Source: Sphingobacterium sp. BN32
Lineage (GTDB): Bacteria; Bacteroidota; Bacteroidia; Sphingobacteriales; Sphingobacteriaceae
Direction of reading: 5' to 3'
Assembly (NCBI RefSeq): GCF_030503615.1
Contig: NZ_CP129963.1
Location: 4,309,749-4,373,748, forward strand
Length of the DNA: 64,000 nt
Shown: positions 15,600 to 24,441 of the stretch, piece by piece
Layout of the letters: the number at the start of each line of letters is the position of its first letter
Position numbering within the stretch: the stretch's first letter is position 1
Made by a program: the position numbers and the translations under genes
Notes under the pieces: model-generated
What the model was told of the DNA's origin: nothing
The model's input: only the letters and a program-made list of their open reading frames with translations
The model's database searches: none

Positions 15600-16232
15600 A
15601 TGAGTTTTACAGGTAAAAATTTCCCGAACATTACAGTTGATGCGATTGATTATTTAGGTGACAACTTCACTTTAAATTTATTTGAGAAAGCACAGAAAGA
15701 AAACAAGAAAGTTTTGTTATTCTGGTATCCAAAAGACTTTACATTCGTTTGTCCTACGGAGTTACACGCTTTCCAAGAGCTTGCTGCAGAATTCGAAAAA
15801 AGAAATACCATTTTAGTAGGCGCTTCGTGCGACTCTGCTGAGGTTCACTTTGCTTGGTTAAACACTGCAAAAGATAACGGTGGTATCGAAGGAGTTGAAT
15901 ATCCATTGATCGCTGACACTAACCGCAACTTATCAAGCGTGTTAGGTATCTTAGAGATGAAAGAAGTTGAGCACCCAGAGTACGGTACATTGGTAGAAGG
16001 TTCTGCAGTATCATACCGCGCGACTTACTTAATCGACGAGACTGGTAAAGTGTTCCACGAATCAGTAAACGATATGCCATTAGGCCGTAACGTTAAAGAA
16101 TATATCCGTTTGATCGATGCTTACACTCACGTACAAAAACATGGTGAGGTTTGTCCGGCAAACTGGGAAGAAGGTAAAGAGGCTATGAGCGCAACACGCG
16201 ACGGAGTAGCGTCTTACCTATCAAATAACTAA
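15600..16232 (+). CDS. 2-Cys peroxiredoxin (AhpC/TSA family)
   Basis: 210-residue cytoplasmic peroxidase reducing hydrogen and organic peroxides. Peroxidatic C51 lies in DFTFVCPTELHAF and the resolving C185 in GEVCPANW, the typical 2-Cys arrangement; length matches the AhpC/Prx1 class. The start at 15600 gives the conserved short N-terminus MSFTGKNFPN. Codon use is strongly biased (frequent TTA, GGT, AAA), as in highly expressed genes. A thioredoxin with a CGNC site follows 67 nt downstream and probably supplies electrons; no ahpF is visible. Oxidative-stress induction is likely but no OxyR site could be identified by eye. Confidence 0.93.
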   Translation: MSFTGKNFPNITVDAIDYLGDNFTLNLFEKAQKENKKVLLFWYPKDFTFVCPTELHAFQELAAEFEKRNTILVGASCDSAEVHFAWLNTAKDNGGIEGVEYPLIADTNRNLSSVLGILEMKEVEHPEYGTLVEGSAVSYRATYLIDETGKVFHESVNDMPLGRNVKEYIRLIDAYTHVQKHGEVCPANWEEGKEAMSATRDGVASYLSNN

Positions 16233-16299
16233 TAAACGCTTATACAAGAGGAGGCGTTCAGTCTCCTCTTTTGTTTTCAACAACTAAAATAGAAGCATT

Positions 16300-16614
16300 A
16301 TGTTACAAGAACTAACAGAAGATAATTTACAGGCGATCATCGACAGCAATGAAACGGTGATGGTTCAATTTGCAGCCTCATGGTGTGGAAACTGCCGTAT
16401 CATGAAGCCTAAATTTAAAAAACTATCTGGCGAGAACGAGCAAGTAACTTTCATCATTGCCGACGCGGAGAAATTCCCAGAGTCTAGAAAGCTTGCGAAC
16501 GTTAATAATTTACCTACTTTCGCTGCTTTCAAGAACGGCAAATTGGTGAATCAAGTACAAACAAATAAAATCGACGGATTAACAGACTTATTAAATGAAG
16601 TTACCAGTAATTAA
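16300..16614 (+). CDS. Thioredoxin-family protein (CGNC active site)
   Basis: 104-residue thioredoxin fold: FAASWCGNCRIMKPKFKKL with redox cysteines C29 and C32, the cis-Pro in NNLPTFAAFKNG and the final amphipathic helix. The dipeptide between the cysteines is GN rather than the classical GP, which usually shifts redox potential upward. Without a signal peptide it is cytoplasmic. It follows the peroxiredoxin gene and overlaps the next gene by 20 nt, so the three are one operon; the simplest role is recycling the peroxiredoxin. Confidence 0.9.
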   Translation: MLQELTEDNLQAIIDSNETVMVQFAASWCGNCRIMKPKFKKLSGENEQVTFIIADAEKFPESRKLANVNNLPTFAAFKNGKLVNQVQTNKIDGLTDLLNEVTSN

Positions 16615-16852
16615 ACACCTTACAGAATTTATTGCCGAGAACGATGTTGACTTCGTCTTAGAAACTATCGAGACCCTGGAGGCATTAACAGAGGCTCCTT
16701 CCTTAAAGGATGAGGAGCTTGATGTAATCGGCGAATTGATTTCCAATATGTACGGTGCGGTTGAAGTGAACAAGTTGGTACAAGAGGGAATGCCACAAAA
16801 AGAGGCCTTGAACACCTTCATGAAACGTGTATTAGGGTCTATCGACAAATAA
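16595..16852 (+). CDS. Small acidic protein of the peroxiredoxin-thioredoxin operon (DUF6952-like)
   Basis: 85 residues, acidic and all-helical by eye (IKHLTEFIAENDVDFVLETIETLEALTEAP, then a second half ending MKRVLGSIDK), without cysteines. I recall a family named DUF6952 with this size and neighbourhood in Bacteroidota, but cannot confirm it here. The gene begins inside the thioredoxin gene in another frame (20-nt overlap), a strong sign of translational coupling. Function unknown; a regulatory partner of the thioredoxin or peroxiredoxin is the natural guess. Confidence 0.75.
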   Translation: MKLPVIKHLTEFIAENDVDFVLETIETLEALTEAPSLKDEELDVIGELISNMYGAVEVNKLVQEGMPQKEALNTFMKRVLGSIDK

Positions 16853-17083
16853 ACTCCTGTAGGCTCAATGCCTGCACTATTATATTTATTATTCTTTTCC
16901 ACAGAAACCTTGTGTATAACTTGGTTTTTGTGGAAAAGTTTTTTTAAAGGGGTCTGCCCGATTACATCTATTTTATAGTACTTTTATAATCGTTAAAGGT
17001 TAGACCCGAAGCAAATTATCCTGCCAAATCGAACCGATAGGTTTATAATCAGGGTTTGAAGTCAAAGATTTTTAATTGTTGGT

Positions 17084-17114
17084 AAAAGGAATCAAATTAT
17101 TTTTGATTCCTTTT
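17084..17114 (+). terminator. Rho-independent terminator after the peroxiredoxin operon
   Basis: Perfect 13-bp stem AAAAGGAATCAAA / TTTGATTCCTTTT with a 5-nt loop and T-rich downstream sequence. The 231 bp between 16852 and this hairpin contain no gene or other signal that I recognise. Confidence 0.85.
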
Positions 17115-17146
17115 ATTTTGTACTGAAACTTCGTTACTTTTAAGAT

Positions 17147-19582
17147 ATGATGCAAAGAACCCTATTCCTCGTCATTCTATACCTATGTTCAATCACACTA
17201 TCTTTTAGCCAGCAAAGCTATTCATCGGCGCTGATCAAGTCTAAAATAGATAAGCTTTCTACCTTGGGTACTGTACTATATTTTGCGGCGCATCCGGACG
17301 ATGAAAACACACGTTTGATAGCTTGGTTAGCCAATGAAAAGAACTACAGAACGGCATATTTATCATTGACTCGAGGAGATGGCGGACAGAACTTACTAGG
17401 CACAGAGCAGGGCATTGAGTTGGGTTTAATCAGGACGCAGGAGCTATTGGCAGCTCGCGCTATCGATAAAGGAGAGCAATATTTCAGTTCTGCCTATGAT
17501 TTCGGTTTCTCGAAAACGCATGAAGAGACTTTCTCATTTTGGCAAAAGGAAGAAACGCTAAGAGAAGCGGTTTATCTAATCCGTAAGCTACAGCCGGATG
17601 TTATCATCAATCGCTTCCCTCCCGACACACGTGGAGGACATGGTCATCACCAAGCGTCTGCTATCCTTGCCAAAGAAGCTTTCGAGGCTGCAGGCGATCC
17701 AAAGCGATTCCAAGAACAGTTAAAAGACTTGAAACCATGGAAAGCAAAACGCTTGCTGTGGAACACCGCCAATTTTGGCGGAATGAACAATACGCGCGAA
17801 GATCAGCTAAAGGTCGATATTGGTGCTTATAATCCATTATTGGGATATTCTTATGGGGAAATTGCTGCTTTAAGCCGCTCACAGCATAAGAGTCAGGGTT
17901 TTGGTGCTGCTGCAGGTCGTGGCAAGTCCATCGAATACTTTGAGGCCGTTGCAGGCGATGAGGCTAAAGAAAGCTTATTTGACGGTATTGATTCCAGCTG
18001 GAAGCGCCTCGGCGAGTCTACTTCAGCCATTGAACAGACTATCAAAGATATTCAAAATACGTTTCAGGCGGAAGCCCCAGCAGCGTCAATCGATAAACTG
18101 ATCAACTTGCATACCTTGATTTCAAAGCTTAAGCCCTCTGTTTACAAGACGCAAAAGCTACAAGATGTCGAAGAGTTGATTATCGCGTGCTCGGGATTAT
18201 GGATCGAAGCCACTGCTAGCGACTTCAACTATGTGGTCAATGAAGAGATTCCGGTTTCCAACGAACTTATCCTTCGCAATCCTGGAATTAAAGTGCGGGT
18301 AAAGTCGATTAATGGTAAATCCATTGATCAAGAATTGCCATGGAATGAGGTCAAGAAATATGAGGACAACCAGTCCTTTTCGGTGTGGACACAGCCTTAT
18401 TGGCTGGAAAAGCCACATAGCCTTGGAAAGTTCGCTGTAGATGCGAAAGATTACGGTAATCCGGAGAACAGCAACTTGCCGAGTTCGACATTTATCCTGG
18501 ATATTAACGGGTTTACATTTCCTGTAGAGCGTCAGATTAAATACAAATACGTTGATCCTGTAGAGGGTGAGGTATATGAGCCGATGAGCATTAGTCCGGT
18601 TATTACGGCTTCCATCAACCATCCCAATATGTTGCTCCAACAAGGAGAAACAAAGGTTTTGACTATCACGTTGAAGAACAACTCCTCAAAAAAGCAACAA
18701 ATTGATCTTACTTTTAAGCAGTCAGATGGTCTGCAATTAAACCCTAATAGTTTTACTATCACATTCGAGCCGAATCAGGAGATTATAAAGACCGTAGAAA
18801 TCAGCAACCCGAAGAACAGTGCTTCCTCAAGCATTGAACTTCTTGCCAATGGGGTGCCGCTTCATGATTATAAACGTCTTCTATACCCGCATGTCCCTCC
18901 GATTACGTGGTTTCCTCCTGTAAAATTACAAGTGAAGGCCTTAGAATTGAATAATCCAATTAAGCGCGTCGCTTATATTGCCGGAGCGGGCGACCTTATT
19001 CCTAGTTCATTAGCCAATATCGGTATTCAAGTCGAGCAGTTATCGGAGTCTCAAATTACTACTTCGAGTTTGCAGGGCTATGATGCTGTTATTCTAGGGG
19101 TTAGAGCCTATAATGTAAGTCGATCCATTCAGCGTTGGTTTCCACAGCTGATGAGCTATGTGGAGCAAGGCGGGACAGCCTTAGTTCAATATAATGTCAA
19201 CTCGCGAACTGGCATCGACCAGTTCGGACCTTATCCGTTTAAGATCAGCCGAGCTCGAGTGACGGAGGAAGATGCGAAGGCAACATTTGTTGAGCCAAAG
19301 GATCCTGTACTCAACTATCCGAATAAATTAACGCAAAAAGACTTCGACGGATGGATACAAGAGCGCGGGCTATATTTCGCGGAAGACATCGATAAGCAAT
19401 ACCGAACGCCATTATCCTTCGCTGATCAAAATGAGAAGCAGCATAAGGGCTCTTTACTAGTCGCAAAATATGGAAAGGGCAAGTTTGTCTATACTTCTTT
19501 GGCGTTTTTCCGACAATTACCGGCGGGAGTGCCCGGAGCTTATAGATTATTTGTAAATTTGCTAGCTAACGAAGAAAAATAA
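17147..19582 (+). CDS. Secreted PIG-L family deacetylase, multidomain
   Basis: 811-residue exported enzyme. After a signal peptide (about 1-22) comes a LmbE/PIG-L zinc deacetylase domain (about 40-280) with AAHPDDE (H49, D51, D52) and RGGHGHHQ near 163, the metal-binding motifs of N-acetylsugar deacetylases. The middle (about 500-570) looks like an NEW3/Ig-like beta domain (LTITLKNNSSKKQQIDLTF). The last 200 residues resemble a ThuA/GATase1-like fold (DAVILGVRAYNVS, FVYTSLAFFRQLPAGVPGAYR). The gene starts an operon with two tiny membrane proteins and an SSS symporter, suggesting that it releases a deacetylated sugar which the symporter imports (inference). ATG 17147 lies 4 nt after TACTTTTA, a near -7 box. 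Confidence 0.85.
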   Translation: MMQRTLFLVILYLCSITLSFSQQSYSSALIKSKIDKLSTLGTVLYFAAHPDDENTRLIAWLANEKNYRTAYLSLTRGDGGQNLLGTEQGIELGLIRTQELLAARAIDKGEQYFSSAYDFGFSKTHEETFSFWQKEETLREAVYLIRKLQPDVIINRFPPDTRGGHGHHQASAILAKEAFEAAGDPKRFQEQLKDLKPWKAKRLLWNTANFGGMNNTREDQLKVDIGAYNPLLGYSYGEIAALSRSQHKSQGFGAAAGRGKSIEYFEAVAGDEAKESLFDGIDSSWKRLGESTSAIEQTIKDIQNTFQAEAPAASIDKLINLHTLISKLKPSVYKTQKLQDVEELIIACSGLWIEATASDFNYVVNEEIPVSNELILRNPGIKVRVKSINGKSIDQELPWNEVKKYEDNQSFSVWTQPYWLEKPHSLGKFAVDAKDYGNPENSNLPSSTFILDINGFTFPVERQIKYKYVDPVEGEVYEPMSISPVITASINHPNMLLQQGETKVLTITLKNNSSKKQQIDLTFKQSDGLQLNPNSFTITFEPNQEIIKTVEISNPKNSASSSIELLANGVPLHDYKRLLYPHVPPITWFPPVKLQVKALELNNPIKRVAYIAGAGDLIPSSLANIGIQVEQLSESQITTSSLQGYDAVILGVRAYNVSRSIQRWFPQLMSYVEQGGTALVQYNVNSRTGIDQFGPYPFKISRARVTEEDAKATFVEPKDPVLNYPNKLTQKDFDGWIQERGLYFAEDIDKQYRTPLSFADQNEKQHKGSLLVAKYGKGKFVYTSLAFFRQLPAGVPGAYRLFVNLLANEEK

Positions 19583-19594
19583 TAATAACATATA

Positions 19595-19792
19595 ATGGAA
19601 AATCAAATCGAAAACTCTAACGGAATCAACGTAAAAGGAATTATTTTATTAGTTGGTGTTTTATTAGCTGCTTTAACTGCTTGGGTTGCAACTGGTACTT
19701 TTTTAGGTGTAATTACCGGTACAGTAGCGGGTTTAATCTTCGCAATTTTCTTTATTTCGGTTTTATTACCGTATAAAAAACATGACAGATAA
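19595..19792 (+). CDS. Small two-helix membrane protein
   Basis: 65 residues: a short polar N-terminus (MENQIENSNG), two hydrophobic helices (about 14-33 and 38-58) joined by a TFLGVITGT turn, and a basic C-terminus (YKKHDR). Family unknown. It lies 12 nt after the PIG-L gene and overlaps the 39-residue gene by 11 nt, so it belongs to the symporter operon. Glycine-rich helices suggest packing against another membrane protein, possibly the symporter (inference). Confidence 0.7.
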   Translation: MENQIENSNGINVKGIILLVGVLLAALTAWVATGTFLGVITGTVAGLIFAIFFISVLLPYKKHDR

Positions 19793-19901
19793 GGGACTTC
19801 CTCCCTTCGTACGAAATTGGAGACAATTCTATTGGATCATTGTACTCTGGCTTTTCGTATGTATAGTCCTCATGTATTTTTTCACTAGATACTTTGGATG
19901 A
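19782..19901 (+). CDS. 39-residue membrane microprotein linked to the SSS symporter
   Basis: Reads MTDKGLPPFVRNWRQ at the start, then one hydrophobic segment of about 21 residues ending FFTRYFG. It overlaps the preceding gene by 11 nt and shares ATGA with the symporter start (19898-19901), so translation of all three is probably coupled. Other SSS symporters are known to need small membrane partners (for example YhdT with PanF, or the DUF4212 subunit); this one is much shorter and resembles none that I know. The N-terminal PPFxRNWRQFYW pattern suggests a cytoplasmic contact region. Real coding is inferred from the tight overlaps and the amphipathic design. Confidence 0.6.
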   Translation: MTDKGLPPFVRNWRQFYWIIVLWLFVCIVLMYFFTRYFG

Positions 19902-21595
19902 GTAGTATCGACTGGATAGTACTCATCCTCACCTTGCTTTCTATAGTGCTTTATGGACTCTATAAAAGCAAGAACGTCAAAAATATTGACGGCTACATCC
20001 TTGGTGACCGCTCTTTACCCTGGTACACCGTAGGTCTTTCGGTCATGGCGACACAAGCCAGCGCAATCACCTTTCTTTCTGCCCCAGGATTAGCGTATTC
20101 TTCAGGAATGAGTTTCGTCCAATTCTATTTCGGACTTCCCTTGGCGATGATTGTACTCTGTATTACTTTTGTCCCCATCTTTCATAAGCTGAAAGTCTAT
20201 ACCGCCTATGAATTTCTCGAGAAACGCTTCGACGTAAAAACCAGAGTATTAACGGCAATCCTCTTTCTAATACAACGAGGCATATCAACCGGGATTACCA
20301 TATTCGCCCCTGCCATTATCCTATCCACCATTCTTAACATCGATTTGACCGTGACAACCTTGTCCATCGGTGCGCTTTTGTTGATCTATACAGTATACGG
20401 TGGAACAAAGGCAGTATCCTATACTCAATTGCTACAGATGTCCATCATATTCGGCGGGCTACTTTTAGCCGGTGTATTGGTGGTACAGTTACTTCCAGAA
20501 CATATTGGGTTTACGGAGGCTCTCCATATTGCTGGGAAGTCGGGAAAAACCAATGCGATAGACTTTACCCTCGATTTAGATAATCAATATACTGTATGGA
20601 CGGGTCTTATCGGCGGTTTTTTTCTCCAACTTTCCTATTTCGGAACAGATCAAAGTCAGGTGGGTCGCTATCTGACAGGATCATCGGTTAAAGAGAGCCG
20701 TCTAGGCTTGCTCATGAATGGTCTTTTAAAGGTCCCTATGCAGTTTTCTATCCTGTTGATAGGTATACTTGTCTTTGCGTACTATCAGTATCACACGCCG
20801 CCCCTATTCTTTAATGAACAGGAAACTACCAAACTCGAGCAAAGTGCCTACAAAGCGGATTACCAAAAGATCATGCAATCGCATGAAAAGATAAGCGCCG
20901 AGAAAACACTTGTGGTTAATGAACTGACAGATGCGCTAGCGAAAAAGGAAGATGCGAAGATCGATGGCATCCGTGATCGGCTTGCGGCATATAACAATCA
21001 GGAAAAAGAACTCCGCGCGGATTTGGTGGACCTCATGAAGAAAAATGATAGCGCCGCTGACACCAACGATAATAACTACATCTTCTTAAAGTTCGTTACG
21101 GATGTGTTTCCAAAGGGATTGATCGGGTTATTAATTGCAATTATTTTCCTGGCATCCATGGGTGCTACGGCCAGCGCGATCAATTCCCTGTCCTCTACTT
21201 CTGTCATTGATATCTATAAGCGTTTTGTGAACAAGGATGCAAATGAGAAGCATTATTTAAATGCCTCTCGAATCGCGACCGCCTTTTGGGGTGTATTTAC
21301 GATTGCAATCGCCCTCTATTCTAGTAAACTCGGCAATCTGCTGGAAGCTGTCAATATCCTTGGATCCTTATTCTATGGGACTATATTGGGTATCTTCTTG
21401 GTAGCATTCTATATCAAAAGAATTGGCGGAAAAGCAGTTTTTCTTGCCGCTATTCTTTCTGAGATTATCGTCGTAGGTATTTGGAGATTGGATGTTGTTG
21501 CGTTCCTATGGCTTAATCTGATTGGCTGTGTCTTTGTGATTGCCTTAGGTTTGATTCTTCAGGAATTGATGGGAAAGAAAAAAGGGCTGGGTTAA
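19898..21595 (+). CDS. Sodium:solute symporter (SSS family)
   Basis: 565-residue inner-membrane transporter. The SSS core is clear: GDRSLPWYTVGLSVMATQAS with the unwound first core helix, YTAYEFLEKRFDVKTR, GGTKAVSYTQLLQM (the sodium:solute signature region) and GTDQSQVGRYLTG. Between two helices (about residues 300-395) is a polar insertion of roughly 90 residues predicted as coiled coil (KLEQSAYKADYQKIMQ through DLVDLMKKNDS); the sodium-site helix GLLIAIIFLASMGATASAIN follows. About 13-14 membrane segments in all. Substrate unknown; the secreted PIG-L deacetylase in the same operon suggests a sugar or amino sugar. Its ATG overlaps the microprotein stop. Confidence 0.9.
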   Translation: MSSIDWIVLILTLLSIVLYGLYKSKNVKNIDGYILGDRSLPWYTVGLSVMATQASAITFLSAPGLAYSSGMSFVQFYFGLPLAMIVLCITFVPIFHKLKVYTAYEFLEKRFDVKTRVLTAILFLIQRGISTGITIFAPAIILSTILNIDLTVTTLSIGALLLIYTVYGGTKAVSYTQLLQMSIIFGGLLLAGVLVVQLLPEHIGFTEALHIAGKSGKTNAIDFTLDLDNQYTVWTGLIGGFFLQLSYFGTDQSQVGRYLTGSSVKESRLGLLMNGLLKVPMQFSILLIGILVFAYYQYHTPPLFFNEQETTKLEQSAYKADYQKIMQSHEKISAEKTLVVNELTDALAKKEDAKIDGIRDRLAAYNNQEKELRADLVDLMKKNDSAADTNDNNYIFLKFVTDVFPKGLIGLLIAIIFLASMGATASAINSLSSTSVIDIYKRFVNKDANEKHYLNASRIATAFWGVFTIAIALYSSKLGNLLEAVNILGSLFYGTILGIFLVAFYIKRIGGKAVFLAAILSEIIVVGIWRLDVVAFLWLNLIGCVFVIALGLILQELMGKKKGLG

Positions 21596-21602
21596 GAAAG
21601 AA

Positions 21603-21624
21603 GAGGCCGCTGAAAAGCGACCTC
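21603..21624 (-). terminator. Probable terminator between symporter and amidase
   Basis: 9-bp stem GAGGCCGCT / AGCGACCTC with one C-A mismatch and a GAAA loop, in the 36-bp convergent gap. T-rich sequence follows on the minus strand (CTTCTTTCTT), so it mainly serves the minus-strand operon. Confidence 0.45.
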
Positions 21625-21631
21625 CAATATT

Positions 21632-22558
21632 CTAATAATACTTCCTATACAAATCGTATATAATCGCCTTATCCCTATCCGTTAAAACCGGACTCAGATC
21701 CGTCCTTACATACTTCTTCTTGAACGCTCGGATTACCGCAGATTCATTCTTCATATCATAGCCCATTAACTTAAGCGCATCGATAGGATTGAATGTCGCT
21801 GGAGCGGGCATTAGGTATGACTCGTTGAACCATATACCAAATCCTCGTGCTGCAAGTCGATCCCAAGGGAACAACACATTCGGATCATCCTTTCTCCCGG
21901 GCGCGAAATCGCTGTGTCCAATGAAGTTTAATTGCGGAATGCTGTATCTCGTCTTCAGCGTATCCAATAAGGTCAACAAGGCGTTAATTTGCGGCTCTGG
22001 GAAGGCGTCGAAACCATTGTTGTCTAGCTCGATCCCGATAGACACGGAGTTCATGTCTGTAATCTGTCCCCATTTCCCTCTTCCGGCATGCCAGCCACGC
22101 ATATAATCGTTCAGCATCTGCACCACACGACCATCACGGCCAATCACATAATGGCTGCTCACCTTGGTATGCGGGAGCTGAAAAGTACGTATCGTCTGCG
22201 CTGTACTGTTTTGGGAAGTATGATGAATCATGACGTAGGAAGGCTTCCTCCAATCATAATGCATCGCTTGCGCGAAATCGTATTCTTTATGAATACCTGT
22301 CGTAAAAAGCTGCTTTGCTTGCTCCTCCGGACTAAGTGGAGCATTCGGATCTATTTGATTGTGCTGATTCGCTTGTTGGGTAATTTGCTCATTCAGCGTC
22401 ACAGTATCTTTTGGAATAACTGTATTTTCTACAACCTCAGAAGGTTTTATAACGGCAGTTTGTGGGTTTTGTAAGACGGTTGTTTTCTTGGCTGTTGAAC
22501 AAGCAACCAAGAAAACTAACCCTACTCCTACGACCAAAAACTCTTTTATCTTCAACAT
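21632..22558 (-). CDS. N-acetylmuramoyl-L-alanine amidase (Amidase_2) lipoprotein
   Basis: 308-residue zinc amidase cutting the bond between MurNAc and the stem peptide. The signal peptide ends in a lipobox (VFLVAC, C20), so it is lipid-anchored; a Thr/Gln/Pro-rich linker of about 75 residues follows. The catalytic domain (about 108-250) shows the Amidase_2 metal ligands MIHHTSQ, the conserved GRDGRVVQML and GWHAGRGKWG, then GHSDFAPGRKDDPNVLF. A C-terminal segment of about 60 residues (PIDALKLMGYDMKN) is typical of Bacteroidota AmpD-like enzymes. It is the last gene of a three-gene minus-strand cluster and lies beside two glucosaminidases, indicating cell-wall turnover. Confidence 0.9.
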   Translation of the reverse strand: MLKIKEFLVVGVGLVFLVACSTAKKTTVLQNPQTAVIKPSEVVENTVIPKDTVTLNEQITQQANQHNQIDPNAPLSPEEQAKQLFTTGIHKEYDFAQAMHYDWRKPSYVMIHHTSQNSTAQTIRTFQLPHTKVSSHYVIGRDGRVVQMLNDYMRGWHAGRGKWGQITDMNSVSIGIELDNNGFDAFPEPQINALLTLLDTLKTRYSIPQLNFIGHSDFAPGRKDDPNVLFPWDRLAARGFGIWFNESYLMPAPATFNPIDALKLMGYDMKNESAVIRAFKKKYVRTDLSPVLTDRDKAIIYDLYRKYY

Positions 22559-22563
22559 CCAAT

Positions 22564-23610
22564 CTATTTTGGTAAGTTAAGAAGCAAACCTACTGCCAAA
22601 GCTTGATTCCACTGTACCGCTCCATCCATCGCCGAGTCGTAAAGCATTGTACCACTTAAGGATACATTTATTAATGAGGTTACTTTTGCTGAAAAGGTTG
22701 CGTCCAAGCGGTGTGCCGGATCGTTCATATCCTCATAGTCAGCAAATAAATTATAACGGGCTTTCAAATTGAGGTTCTTCGTCAGATTACGATCTAAATT
22801 CGCTGTAAGCTGGAAAGCCAGCTCGTTTTTAAAGCTCTTACCCTCTTCCACACCGTATTTCTCGCCGGTTCCTTTGCTATGATCCTTAGGATTTGGGTAA
22901 ACCCCATAGCGTTGGAAATAAGCATCAGCAGATCTTGGCTTAATTCTTTCATCCAAAATAATAGTCTGACGTGCTGTACCCGTACCGAAACGTAAGGAGA
23001 AAGTGTTATCGGGTTTATACTCCAAACCCAGGGATTCTGTAAAATATCCTGGAGACATGAATGCTGAAACCACGCCGGTAATTGAATCCTGTCCGTCCGC
23101 TGCCTTCGCATAAGTATAACGGCTATCAAACTGCGATTCGAAAGTGAACGAGGTATAGATCGCCCAGCTTTTCGACAATTTGTAGGAAAGCTTATTATCC
23201 CAGAACACACGGTCGTTGTTAGGCTTTGCTAACTGTCCTTCGTTTCTGATCTTACCATACTTCAGGTCAATCTCTGTGGTAAAGTTGAAATTATTCTTCG
23301 TATAATCGGATTTATGCCATATCAAGCCCATAATCGCCCATGAGTTGATACCACCCAGCTTCCAGTTATCACTAAAAGAGGCCTGATTAAAGTTGATTCC
23401 GATCTTGCTCCAATGTTTCCAGTAGTTTACCTTTAGATCCAACTTCGGGATAGGAACATTAATATTCTTTACATTCAATGCTTTTCCTTCTTTATTTTCA
23501 TTGATTGTCGTGTCAGGTTTGACGCGCAAATCCTTCAAATCTTGCGCATGTGCTACGGAAAACCCAAGCATCAAAAGAAAAAATGGTAATAGGTAGAATT
23601 TTATCTTCAT
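22564..23610 (-). CDS. DUF3078 outer-membrane protein
   Basis: 348-residue exported protein with a signal peptide (MKIKFYLLPFFLLMLGFSVAHAQ). The DUF3078 hallmark NYWKHWSKIGINFNQASFSD leads into alternating amphipathic strands rich in Tyr/Phe/Trp, predicting an outer-membrane beta barrel of 10-14 strands; several strands end in aromatic residues. ATG 23610 is chosen since it begins the signal peptide and leaves a 1-nt gap to the upstream gene. No biochemical function is known for the family. Its place between a CarboxypepD_reg protein and an amidase suggests an envelope role. Confidence 0.82.
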   Translation of the reverse strand: MKIKFYLLPFFLLMLGFSVAHAQDLKDLRVKPDTTINENKEGKALNVKNINVPIPKLDLKVNYWKHWSKIGINFNQASFSDNWKLGGINSWAIMGLIWHKSDYTKNNFNFTTEIDLKYGKIRNEGQLAKPNNDRVFWDNKLSYKLSKSWAIYTSFTFESQFDSRYTYAKAADGQDSITGVVSAFMSPGYFTESLGLEYKPDNTFSLRFGTGTARQTIILDERIKPRSADAYFQRYGVYPNPKDHSKGTGEKYGVEEGKSFKNELAFQLTANLDRNLTKNLNLKARYNLFADYEDMNDPAHRLDATFSAKVTSLINVSLSGTMLYDSAMDGAVQWNQALAVGLLLNLPK

Positions 23611-23611
23611 A

Positions 23612-24373
23612 TTATTTTTTTTGATTAACATCCAGCTTTATATCAGGCAACTCACGCAAAGGTCGCAAATTTGGGTGTAGTTTAAACACTTCGTACTTAC
23701 TTTTTATATATTGTACCAATTGATAATGATTAGCTTTTGAGATAAACTCGTACGAGGGCCGAAATAAACGCATATATACTTGCAGTTGCTCGTCCTCTAA
23801 ACCTGTCAGCGAACGCACCAAATCGGGCGAAAAATAAAAATCAACGATATTCTCTTCATGTATTCGTTCGATATGCTGCGTAAAGCGTCGCGCATTCTTT
23901 GCTTCGCGGCTTACCAAACTATACAGCGCATCAATACTAACCCCAGCGCCAGTTGGTCCGACCGTAAAATAGTCTTTCGGCTGTGCCAGATCGAAAACTT
24001 TCTTATAGTCTCTTTTTATCTCTTTTAATACATCATCCGGCGAGCGACGACCATATACCTGTACCGGATCTATACGTTTGACCGCAGGCGTTAAATTGAT
24101 GATCAATGCTTGCTGATTGTTGAACGTCAATGTGTCGCCGACATAGCCTAACTTACGAATCGATATCCGGTCACCGGCTTGCGCCTTCAAACTAAACTCA
24201 CCTCGCGAATCGTTAAATAGCAGTACGTTGGTGCTTAGGTTTTTAATTTGTACCTCTCCCAAGCGTTGCTTAGACTCTCTATCATAAACAATACCAGACA
24301 CCAGCGTTTGGGCATATAGGTTGCTAGATAAAGAAACTAAAATTAGAAAAAGTAGTGCTATTAGGTTTTTCAT
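23612..24373 (-). CDS. CarboxypepD_reg-like domain protein
   Basis: 253-residue exported protein. Signal peptide about 1-21; residues 25-105 form a carboxypeptidase regulatory-like Ig fold (VSGIVYDRESKQRLGEVQIKN, FNDSRGEFSLKAQAGDRISIRKLGYVGDT), the domain that also precedes TonB-dependent receptors, but no plug or barrel follows. The C-terminal half is helical and charged, with YKKVFDLAQPKDYF, and ends in DVNQKK. First gene of the operon with the DUF3078 protein and the amidase. A TAGTTTTG box on the minus strand lies 7 nt from the start codon, predicting a very short leader. Function unknown. Confidence 0.8.
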   Translation of the reverse strand: MKNLIALLFLILVSLSSNLYAQTLVSGIVYDRESKQRLGEVQIKNLSTNVLLFNDSRGEFSLKAQAGDRISIRKLGYVGDTLTFNNQQALIINLTPAVKRIDPVQVYGRRSPDDVLKEIKRDYKKVFDLAQPKDYFTVGPTGAGVSIDALYSLVSREAKNARRFTQHIERIHEENIVDFYFSPDLVRSLTGLEDEQLQVYMRLFRPSYEFISKANHYQLVQYIKSKYEVFKLHPNLRPLRELPDIKLDVNQKK

Positions 24374-24380
24374 CTAATAC

Positions 24381-24388
24381 CAAAACTA
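24381..24388 (-). promoter_or_regulatory. -7 box of the CarboxypepD_reg/DUF3078/amidase operon
   Basis: TAGTTTTG on the minus strand, 7 nt from the ATG at 24373; transcription would begin within a few nucleotides of the start codon. Confidence 0.5.
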
Positions 24389-24441
24389 CATCTTAGAAGA
24401 ATAGGTTGCTAATATTTAACATCTTTTAATGAGCCGTGTAA

